From positions 1 through 5,513 of the forward strand of contig JACZXC010000229.1 of assembly GCA_022571825.1 (NCBI GenBank): a stretch of 5,513 nucleotides of DNA. The letters are read 5' to 3'. The DNA is from Myxococcales bacterium (lineage in GTDB: Bacteria > Myxococcota_A > UBA9160 > SMWR01). Under the pieces are notes generated by a model. It was given only the letters and a program-made list of their open reading frames with translations, did not search any database and was not told the DNA's origin. The translations under genes and the position numbers were made by a program. This document shows positions 1-5,133 of the stretch, in pieces; position 1 is the stretch's first letter; each line of letters opens with the position of its first letter.

Positions 1-512
1 ACCAGCCGAGCGCGGGTAAGATTTGTGAGATGGTTGCTGGCTTCGCCGCGACGGATCAGTTCAAGCCCGAGCGCCAGCAGTTGGTCAGACGAGACGATGC
101 GATGATATTTGGGCCGCGGCCGCGCCTCATAGCGGAGATCGGCCTCAATCTCGTGCAGCCAGACAAGGTCGCGCCCTGGTGCAAGGATTTTGGCCATCCG
201 CCGGATCCTCTCGACATAGGCTGCGCGCGTGACCGAACCGACACGGCCGTGAAGATCATGGACGAAGGCATCGATGATCTCGGGCGACACATGGCCGGCC
301 AGTTCGGCATTCTCATCGAACAAGCCATTGCGCCGGCAGAACTCCAACAAGTAGCCATAGGCCCGCATCAGGCTCGTTTGCGTTGACGACTTCATGCGGG
401 CGGCGGCGCCACCAGGTCTCAGCCGGCGCCCAGCCACGCAGGCCCGCTCCCACGCCTCACGATCGGCGCTCGGCCAGTCGCACACAGGGCAGGCTCGGAT
501 TCTTTCAGGCAT
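1..512 (-). CDS. Second tyrosine recombinase/integrase, N-terminal part (runs off left edge)
   Basis: This frame is open from ATG 512 to the window edge with no stop, giving 170 residues. Residues about 40-130 form a helical region resembling the SAM-like core-binding domain of phage-type integrases (TSLMRAYGYLLEFCRRNGLF, then VTRAAYVERIRRMAK). The catalytic domain only begins at the edge (SSDQLLALGLELIRRGEASN), so none of the catalytic residues can be seen. The N-terminus carries CPVCDW (C8, C11) and C25, possibly a small metal-binding knuckle. The ATG lies inside the upstream recombinase fragment: the genes overlap by 8 nt (ATGCCTGA), which implies translational coupling and supports this start. 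Tightly coupled recombinases are typical of multi-recombinase mobile elements such as recombinase-in-trio elements. The family call is an inference from sequence style and context. Which element family it belongs to, and whether the gene is intact, cannot be judged here. Confidence 0.75.
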   Translation of the reverse strand, partial: MPERIRACPVCDWPSADREAWERACVAGRRLRPGGAAARMKSSTQTSLMRAYGYLLEFCRRNGLFDENAELAGHVSPEIIDAFVHDLHGRVGSVTRAAYVERIRRMAKILAPGRDLVWLHEIEADLRYEARPRPKYHRIVSSDQLLALGLELIRRGEASNHLTNLTRARL

Positions 513-888
513 GGGTCTTTTTCGTGAATTGCTTGGCTGGCGCCTCACCACGCTCCAGTCCGGTGACCATCTCGCCGAAGAGGCGGGTGGCCTCGAGCGT
601 CTCCAAGCCGATGTAGAAGTTGCGGGTGGTTTCAATGTTGCGATGACCGAGCACACGGCGGACGAGTTCGTAATTGCCGGGATCCGCCTTGAGCATGATG
701 TAGGCGGCGGCATGGCGGAATTGATGCGGCGTTATCTTCAGCTCGAGCTCCTTCCAGAGACGCTCCGAGATCTGTTCCGAGAGGCAGTTTGTCACCTTAT
801 GCTCCTCACTGTCCCCGGCGAAGAGCCAGTCGTGGTTGAAGCCCCGCATCAGCTGCGGCCGGTGGTGGTAAATATATTCATCGATCAT
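505..888 (-). pseudogene. Tyrosine recombinase, C-terminal catalytic fragment (5' truncated)
   Basis: Residues 408-533 of the chimeric ORF belong to a phage-integrase-type recombinase. They contain ITPHQFRHAAA (H461, R464), RRVLGHRNIETTRNFY with H488 and the tyrosine nucleophile Y498, then a short C-terminal tail. The first catalytic Arg box, the beta-hairpin Lys and the whole core-binding domain are missing, so this cannot be an active recombinase by itself. The preceding stretch (DEYIYHHRPQLMRGFNHDWLF) is normal for the region between the two Arg boxes, so truncation happened inside the catalytic domain. Codons here use more A/T at third positions (GAA, TAT, ATT, CAT, ATA) than the receptor gene, pointing to a different source. 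The stop TGA at 507-505 overlaps the start of the next recombinase. Family assignment is firm; the left boundary is uncertain by about 10 nt. Confidence 0.88.
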
Positions 889-2106
889 GGCGGTGATGGT
901 CTCGTTCACCGCCCTCACCCCCTTGCTGGCTTCCCGGCTCGTGTCCGCCGAAAGCTCGTGGCTCTCCACGGCGTTCTGCTCCACCGTTCGCACCGAGGCG
1001 CTGAGCTCGTCGAGGCGAACCCGGGTCTCTTCCGTCGCGGTATGGAGGGTATCGACACCCCGGGCGACCTCGTCGACGTTTGTCGCCACCCGGTCCACCG
1101 CCGACGATGTGGTGTCGATCGACTCATTCAGCCGGTCCATGTGGCTGGCGATCTCGCCGATCGACATCTCCATCTCGTGAATCGACGTCGACGTCTCCTG
1201 TGCCGAGGCGGCCAGCTTCTCGACGGTGCGGTTGACTTCGAGGCTCGAAGTCCGCACCTGCTCGGCGGATTCCTCGGTATCGGCGACTGCCTTGCTCTGG
1301 CGCTGCACATCGGCCGACATGCGGGCTCCGCTCTCGCGCAGGGAGTCCGACACGTCTCCGACGTCTCCGATACTCTGGCGCACAGCTTCTACCAGGTCGC
1401 GCAGGCCCAGCACCATCGCGTTGAACGTCTGAGCGAGTACGCCGATCTCGTCGTCCGTCGAAGCCGCCATCCGGGCCGACAGGTCGCCCGCCGCGATTCT
1501 CTCGGAGCTCCGGACGAGCTGGGACAAGGGTTTCGCGATTTGCTTCCGCAATCGGGCCGAGTTCAAGGCGGCCACGGCGGTGACCATGCAGAACAGTGCG
1601 AGCACGATTCCCGCGTAACTTCCAGTCCGCGTGACGAGCTCCCGGGCATCCCAACGGATCTGGATGCTCCCGATCGGCATCCCGTCGAAGAACACCCCCT
1701 GGCTCAGATCGAGCTCACGACCGCGGAACCGCGCGTCCTCGCTCCCGACGGGCCGACGCGCGGGCTCCTCCCACTCCAATCCGGGTGCCGTGTAGCCGGG
1801 TGCTGTATAGCTGGCGAATAACTTTCCGTCGCGGTCGTAGATCGTGGCGCGGAGCACCGATTGGGCTCCGCTGAGCGCTGCGAGGGTTTCGGAGGCGGCC
1901 GCCGGGTCGTCGAAGGTGAGGGCGACGGCGCTGTTGATGCCGATGACCCGCGCCAGAGTGCCCGCGTCGCGGATCATGGCACGGCGGAGCGTCACTACGT
2001 CGTAGGCGACGAACACGAGACAGGCCAGCAGGAGCGAGCCCCCGCTCGTGAGCAGCACCGTGATCGTCAGCTTCCGGCTGATCGACTGCCTGGCGATGTT
2101 CGCCAC
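505..2106 (-). CDS. Chimeric ORF: CHASE8-HAMP chemoreceptor-like sensor fused in frame to a tyrosine recombinase C-terminus
   Basis: The 533-residue frame starts at GTG 2106, with GGGGA 6 nt upstream. Residues about 13-36 are a first membrane helix. Residues about 38-155 are an extracytoplasmic region resembling CHASE8 (DAGTLARVIGINSAVALTFD, then LRATIYDRDGKLFASY). Residues about 162-181 are a second helix. HAMP spans about 182-235, with its conserved Pro (P193) and DEIG (219-222). Residues 236-406 form a long Ser/Thr/Glu-rich helical rod like a methyl-accepting chemotaxis protein. The conserved signalling tip (QTNLLALNAAIEAARAGE type) should follow but is absent. From about residue 407 the protein becomes a tyrosine recombinase catalytic C-terminus. 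The gene lies 2 nt after the YfiR gene and is the third gene of the receptor operon. In known systems YfiR represses a CHASE8-HAMP protein (YfiN), so the N-terminal half is probably a YfiR partner. As it stands the ORF probably makes no functional chemoreceptor. Confidence 0.85.
   Translation of the reverse strand: MANIARQSISRKLTITVLLTSGGSLLLACLVFVAYDVVTLRRAMIRDAGTLARVIGINSAVALTFDDPAAASETLAALSGAQSVLRATIYDRDGKLFASYTAPGYTAPGLEWEEPARRPVGSEDARFRGRELDLSQGVFFDGMPIGSIQIRWDARELVTRTGSYAGIVLALFCMVTAVAALNSARLRKQIAKPLSQLVRSSERIAAGDLSARMAASTDDEIGVLAQTFNAMVLGLRDLVEAVRQSIGDVGDVSDSLRESGARMSADVQRQSKAVADTEESAEQVRTSSLEVNRTVEKLAASAQETSTSIHEMEMSIGEIASHMDRLNESIDTTSSAVDRVATNVDEVARGVDTLHTATEETRVRLDELSASVRTVEQNAVESHELSADTSREASKGVRAVNETITAMIDEYIYHHRPQLMRGFNHDWLFAGDSEEHKVTNCLSEQISERLWKELELKITPHQFRHAAAYIMLKADPGNYELVRRVLGHRNIETTRNFYIGLETLEATRLFGEMVTGLERGEAPAKQFTKKTHA
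886..897 (-). other. Junction between sensor gene and recombinase gene
   Basis: Upstream of here the protein reads as chemoreceptor rod (SKGVRAVNETITAM); downstream it reads as recombinase (DEYIYHHRPQLMRG). The change falls around M407 (codon 888-886). No inverted repeat, stop codon or non-coding spacer separates the two. Such an abrupt in-frame switch fits microhomology-mediated deletion or rearrangement, or a misjoined assembly. It does not look like simple insertion of an intact element, which would bring its own end and the recombinase start. Confidence 0.7.
1781..1810 (-). repeat. Tandem 15-bp duplication in the sensor domain
   Basis: The units 1781-1795 (ccgggtgccgtgtag) and 1796-1810 (ccgggtgctgtatag) are adjacent and differ at two positions. 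They encode YTAPG twice (residues 100-109) in the extracytoplasmic domain. The frame is preserved, so this is a small in-frame duplication whose copies have since drifted slightly. Confidence 0.85.
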
Positions 2107-2108
2107 GT

Positions 2109-2678
2109 TCAGTCCCCGTAGTCCTCGTGACTTGAAACCAGCCGGGCCAGGCGCAGGAGCCGGGAGCTGAGCTGGAGACCCGCGGCCCGGACCGCCTCCC
2201 GGTTGACTTCGAATCGGATCTTCTTGCCGTCCCGGTAGAAGTTGATGCTTCCCCCGCGGCTGGCGAAGCCCTCGGTCTCTCCGATCGTCAGGACCCTCGC
2301 GCCCCGGGCGTGCTCCAGGATCTTCTGGTTTCGGTTCCGCTCGGCGGCGCTCACGAAGAGAACGTGGTACCGGCTCACCTCGGACGGGTCGGAGATCCGG
2401 AATACCTCGACCGGGTGCCGGCCGACCCTTCGTCCCGCGAAGAAACCCTCGGCGTTGGCCGCGAAGTCACGAGGTCCGAGAATCGCGAGGGTGAGCGGCG
2501 CGGTCGGGTCCGAGAACGAAGAGTCCGGCCACCGGGTGAGCATGGCGAAGTTGTAGATGAAGGCCACCTTGACGTCGTACTCGTCGTGGGTCGACTCGGA
2601 TCCCGCCACCCCGGGCCCGAGTAGGGTGCCGGCGAGGATCAGGATCCCGAGACGTGTCCAACGTGTGACTGTCATCAT
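2109..2678 (-). CDS. YfiR/DUF4154 family periplasmic protein
   Basis: This 189-residue protein has an N-terminal signal peptide (residues about 1-26: Arg-containing start, hydrophobic LGILILAGTLLG, probable cleavage near VAG-SES). The DUF4154 domain fills about 34-180 with characteristic stretches: VKVAFIYNFAMLTRWPD, then VLTIGETEGFASRGGSINFY, FEVNREAVRAAGLQLSSRLL and a final LARLV. In Pseudomonas, YfiR binds the periplasmic domain of the inner-membrane diguanylate cyclase YfiN and keeps it off. Here it sits between an outer-membrane receptor (12 nt upstream) and a CHASE8-HAMP sensor (2 nt downstream), so a role gating that sensor is likely. The whole protein has no cysteine, so the disulfides that regulate and stabilise Pseudomonas YfiR cannot form. 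Two adjacent ATGs (2678, 2675) are possible starts; the Shine-Dalgarno is weak, as expected for a coupled gene. Confidence 0.9.
   Translation of the reverse strand: MMTVTRWTRLGILILAGTLLGPGVAGSESTHDEYDVKVAFIYNFAMLTRWPDSSFSDPTAPLTLAILGPRDFAANAEGFFAGRRVGRHPVEVFRISDPSEVSRYHVLFVSAAERNRNQKILEHARGARVLTIGETEGFASRGGSINFYRDGKKIRFEVNREAVRAAGLQLSSRLLRLARLVSSHEDYGD
2113..2117 (-). promoter_or_regulatory. Ribosome binding site supporting the GTG start at 2106
   Basis: GGGGA lies 6 nt before the GTG start codon and within the last codons of the YfiR gene. With the 2-nt spacing between stop and start, this supports translational coupling and a non-ATG start for the sensor. Confidence 0.55.
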
Positions 2679-2690
2679 CCCAAAAGGCGA

Positions 2691-4706
2691 TCAGCGACGG
2701 AAGGTGATCATTCCATACACGCTTCGGGGTATCCGGGTGCGCTGGGAGAAGAATCCGGTCGCGAACTCCTCGTGGCTTTTCTCGAAGAGATTCTGCCCCA
2801 CCAGGCTGAGCTCCAGATGGTCCGTGGGCCGCCAGCCCAGGCGCAGATCGAACCTCGTGTAGCTCCGCACAGGTTGGCTCTTCAGGGCGCTCACGAAGTA
2901 GAGCGTGGTATCGAGCTCCAGGCGGTAGGGAAGGTTCATCCGAGAGCGAAGGTGGAACTGGTGGCGCGGTGTATCCCCCTCCAGTTCGAAGCCAGTGGGG
3001 TCGGTACTCGAGCGGCTATCGATGTCGACCCGCATGTACGTGTATCCGCCGGTGATCTGCCAGGATGGCGTGGCGACCCAGGTGCTCTCCGCCTCGACGC
3101 CCCAGGCCGCGGCGTCGAATTCGTTTCCGAAGACGAGGCACGTAAAAGGCGGTGTAGAGAAGGGAGGCGAACACACCGTGACCTCCGCGCTGCGGAGATC
3201 GCTGTAGTCGTGGTAGTAGGCGGCGAGGTCGAGGGACAGCGAGTCCAGCAGCTGCCCGCGGTAGCCGAGCTCGTAGGCCAGCAAGTTGTCCGCTTCGAGG
3301 GACCTGTTTCCATTGAAGATGTCGAAGTCGCCGGGAGAGGTCGTCGAAGGGGCGATGAACGTGACGTCGTTGTCCGCGCGCGACGGGGTGCGAACCGCCC
3401 GCGAAATCGCCGCCCAGAAGCTGTGGTGATCGTGGGGTGTCAGGAGCACCCGCCCGCTCGGCTGGAACTCGAAGCCCGAATACTCGTTGTACTCGAACTT
3501 CGACCCCACCGTCACCGAGAGCCAATCCTCGATCAAGCCGATCTCGTCCTGGAGGAAGCCGCTCACCAGGTGATCGGTGCGCGATTCGGGAGAGAATTTG
3601 ACGCCAGCCGAAGAGAGGTCGTCGGCGGTCATCCGGTAGCCCGCCCCCAGGACGACGTTGTGGTCGGCGAGCGGCGAAAAGCGGTGCTGGAGCTCGAGGT
3701 CCACGGTGTCGCGGTTGGCGAGAAGGATCGAGGAGACCTTGCGTTGGGTGCGGTCGTAGTAGAGCTGGAGGTGAGCGGTGGACCCGTCCGAGAACTCGTG
3801 GTCCCAACGGGTCCGGAGGTTCCCGCCGCTGATCTTCTGTTCACCCGGATCACCGCTTACGAGGATCTCGTTGGTGTCGCCGCCGTAGTAATCGCCCTGG
3901 AACGTGACCGAATCGCCGGTCCCTGCGTCCCAATCCATGCGAAATCCGCCGCGTCTCACGCTCCAATTGTCGTTGGCCGCGACGCCGGCGTCGCTCGCCA
4001 GATCCCCCCGGTCGAAGTACTTCGCGTAGACGCGGAAATGCGCATTCTCGCCCAGCCTGCCGCCGTAGCGCGCCTGACTGAAGTAGCGTTCGATGCTTCC
4101 CGATCCGACGGAGACCAGCGCACCCTGGGTCTCGGCGGCCGGCTTGGTGATGATGTTGATCACGCCGTTGACGGCGTTGGCTCCCCAGAGCGTTCCGCCG
4201 GGCCCGCGCACGACCTCGATCCGGTCGATGTCCTCGAGCATGACGTCCTGCACGTCCCAGAAGACGCCGGAGAAGAGCGGCGTGTAGACGCTTCGGCCGT
4301 CGATCAGGACGAGCAGCTTGTTGGCGAACTGGCTGTTGAATCCGCGGGCCGTGATCGCCCACTTGCTGCCGTCGATCTGAGCCACGTGCAAGCCGGGAAC
4401 CATGCGCAGCGCTTCGGGAATGCTGGTGACGCCGGAACGTCGGATGTCTTCGCCGGTCACCACGGTGACCGCCGCGGGAGCTTCGGACAGTTTCTGCGGG
4501 CGCTTCGAGACCGAGGTGACCTCGAGATCCAGGAGGTCCTCGATGCTCAGGAGACCGAGATCACTCTCGGCGAGGGCCCCGGCCGACCCGACCAGCACCA
4601 TGGGCGCGATCGGTTGGATCAACAGGATCGCGAGGATCCCCGCGCGCAGTCGATTGCAGTTTCTCGTCATCCGGCCGTACCGGCCGATGGGAATGCGTCC
4701 CGGCAT
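2691..4706 (-). CDS. TonB-dependent outer-membrane receptor
   Basis: This 671-residue protein imports or senses a ligand at the outer membrane using TonB energy. Residues about 14-46 look like a signal peptide (RLRAGILAILLIQPIAP, cleavage near ALA-ES). A possible TonB box and lead-in follow (LLDLEVTSVSKRPQKLSEAP, about 58-77). The plug domain spans about 75-190, with ALRMVPGLHVAQIDG, LLVLIDGRSVYTPLFSGVFW and IDRIEVVRGPGGTLWGANAV, then NGVINIITK. The rest is a 22-strand-type beta-barrel ending in YGMITFRR. The length is normal for the family and no lesion is seen. C512 and C523 lie 11 residues apart in a likely extracellular loop and could form a disulfide. ATG 4706 is chosen because AAGGGGGGG lies just upstream; ATG 4670 would give a tidier signal peptide but has no clear ribosome binding site. 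The ligand cannot be predicted: this subfamily is often called colicin I receptor-like or BtuB-like, but no cobalamin riboswitch was found. It is the first gene of a three-gene operon with a YfiR protein and a CHASE8-HAMP sensor, suggesting a sensing as well as transport role. Confidence 0.95.
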   Translation of the reverse strand: MPGRIPIGRYGRMTRNCNRLRAGILAILLIQPIAPMVLVGSAGALAESDLGLLSIEDLLDLEVTSVSKRPQKLSEAPAAVTVVTGEDIRRSGVTSIPEALRMVPGLHVAQIDGSKWAITARGFNSQFANKLLVLIDGRSVYTPLFSGVFWDVQDVMLEDIDRIEVVRGPGGTLWGANAVNGVINIITKPAAETQGALVSVGSGSIERYFSQARYGGRLGENAHFRVYAKYFDRGDLASDAGVAANDNWSVRRGGFRMDWDAGTGDSVTFQGDYYGGDTNEILVSGDPGEQKISGGNLRTRWDHEFSDGSTAHLQLYYDRTQRKVSSILLANRDTVDLELQHRFSPLADHNVVLGAGYRMTADDLSSAGVKFSPESRTDHLVSGFLQDEIGLIEDWLSVTVGSKFEYNEYSGFEFQPSGRVLLTPHDHHSFWAAISRAVRTPSRADNDVTFIAPSTTSPGDFDIFNGNRSLEADNLLAYELGYRGQLLDSLSLDLAAYYHDYSDLRSAEVTVCSPPFSTPPFTCLVFGNEFDAAAWGVEAESTWVATPSWQITGGYTYMRVDIDSRSSTDPTGFELEGDTPRHQFHLRSRMNLPYRLELDTTLYFVSALKSQPVRSYTRFDLRLGWRPTDHLELSLVGQNLFEKSHEEFATGFFSQRTRIPRSVYGMITFRR

Positions 4707-4708
4707 TT

Positions 4709-4717
4709 CCCCCCCTT
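4709..4717 (-). promoter_or_regulatory. Ribosome binding site of the TonB-dependent receptor gene
   Basis: AAGGGGGGG ends 2 nt before ATG 4706; its AAGGGG core leaves 5 nt. It decides for this start over the in-frame ATG at 4670, where only GC-rich sequence without a purine-rich Shine-Dalgarno precedes. Confidence 0.65.
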
Positions 4718-4760
4718 GTCAGCCCTCTCCGCCGCGTTTCCGAGGCCGGAAGCTCCGCGT

Positions 4761-4785
4761 CCGGATCCAATCGGCCTGAATCCGG
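4761..4785. repeat. 9-bp inverted repeat upstream of the receptor gene
   Basis: The arms ccggatcca (4761-4769) and tgaatccgg (4777-4785) match at 8 of 9 positions around a 7-nt spacer. The dyad is 55-79 nt upstream of the receptor ATG, where an operator or a leader hairpin could sit. The symmetry is read directly; function is inferred. Confidence 0.55.
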
Positions 4786-4790
4786 TCGGG

Positions 4791-4804
4791 AATCTGGGCA
4801 GATT
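4791..4804. repeat. Short perfect inverted repeat AATCT-GGGC-AGATT
   Basis: A 5-bp perfect stem with a 4-nt loop lies 5 nt from the 4761-4785 dyad. It is short enough to occur by chance; it is listed because it clusters with other dyads in the receptor leader. Confidence 0.35.
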
Positions 4805-4882
4805 TGGCAAACGGGGGGCTAGAGAGAACCTCTCGGCGGGATTCGGCCGCACCTTGAGGGACCAGGCCGGCTCCCGTGGAGA

Positions 4883-4913
4883 CCGCGGTTTCCGTTCCCG
4901 CTGGAACCCGCGG
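4883..4913. repeat. Two-part hairpin in the intergenic region
   Basis: The outer arms CCGCGG (4883-4888) and CCGCGG (4908-4913) enclose GTTCC (4894-4898) and GGAAC (4903-4907) with a 4-nt loop. A 5-nt one-sided bulge separates the two stems. The structure is possible in RNA from either strand. GC richness makes chance stems likely, so functional confidence is low. Confidence 0.4.
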
Positions 4914-4998
4914 GGGGCGGTCGAGGTCCCTTTCCCCGCACTCTCATGACACCTTCTGGCGCATCCGCCCACCTACCCGATTGAAAGCCAAGACATCC

Positions 4999-5013
4999 CC
5001 TTCCCAGGGAAGG
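4999..5013. repeat. 15-bp odd palindrome CCTTCCC-A-GGGAAGG
   Basis: The perfect 7-bp dyad around one central base resembles a DNA-binding protein operator. As RNA it could form CCTTC/GAAGG with a 5-nt loop. Its right arm shares 5010-5013 with the next, stronger stem, so the two RNA hairpins would exclude each other. Confidence 0.5.
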
Positions 5014-5043
5014 CCCGGAGCCGTTCGATCGGCTCCGGGCCTT
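5010..5043. terminator. Perfect 14-bp stem-loop, terminator-like
   Basis: The arms 5010-5023 (aaggcccggagccg) and 5030-5043 (cggctccgggcctt) are perfectly complementary with loop ttcgat. This is the strongest structure in the window and has the AA...TT flanks of GC-rich intrinsic terminators, but only a weak T tract follows on either strand. No recognised gene ends here: both flanking genes point away. It may insulate divergent transcription, end a short unannotated RNA, act in the methyltransferase leader, or be a protein-binding site. The stem is certain; the terminator function is not. Confidence 0.45.
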
Positions 5044-5133
5044 GTCGTGCCCGGACCCCGCCCCGAAAGTGCCATCCGCTTCACGCTTTTCCCCACGCAT
5101 CCGGTCTGGATCGGTTGCTATCGTGCCACTCCG

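Larger units (their letters stand above)
4707..5133. other. Divergent intergenic region with several inverted repeats
   Basis: This 427-bp gap separates the receptor operon (leftward) from the methyltransferase (rightward), so both promoters should lie here. I could not find convincing -35/-10 pairs or a sigma-54 -24/-12 element on either strand. Frames crossing it are rich in Pro, Arg and Gly and show no domain, so I treat it as non-coding. It holds inverted repeats at 4761-4785, 4791-4804, 4822-4834 (GAGAG-AAC-CTCTC), 4883-4913, 4999-5013 and 5010-5043. No cobalamin or cyclic-di-GMP riboswitch core motif is visible. Confidence 0.7.

Noticed and set aside
30..386. 118-codon open frame on the plus strand at the left edge
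   Set aside because: It is antisense to the second recombinase, whose minus-strand frame is open throughout, overlaps its neighbour in a coupled manner and shows integrase-like helices.
394..1821. 475-codon open frame on the plus strand antisense to the sensor/recombinase ORF
   Set aside because: It crosses the family junction without change and has no domain; it is an antisense shadow in GC-rich DNA.
4819..4834. GAGAG-AAC-CTCTC hairpin as a separate regulatory feature
   Set aside because: A 5-bp stem with a 3-nt loop is expected by chance; it is mentioned only as part of the intergenic description.
2772..4949. 725-codon open frame on the plus strand antisense to the receptor gene
   Set aside because: It mirrors the receptor reading frame in GC-rich DNA, has no recognisable domain and is Arg/Val/Gly/Asp-rich as expected of an antisense shadow. 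The minus-strand receptor is unambiguous.
4707..4980. Cobalamin riboswitch upstream of the receptor gene
   Set aside because: I looked for the B12-box core and the conserved cobalamin riboswitch segments on the minus strand; only loosely similar GC-rich bits were present. A covariance model search would be decisive.
4981..5043. tRNA T-arm or attachment-site remnant around the GTTCGATC string
   Set aside because: With a proper 7-nt T loop the required G53-C61 pair fails, and there is no acceptor, D or anticodon arm; the string is simply the loop of the 14-bp stem.
5086..5130. Sigma-70 promoter with TGCTAT as -10 before the methyltransferase
   Set aside because: TGCTAT matches only 3 of 6 consensus positions and nothing like TTGACA lies 16-18 nt upstream.
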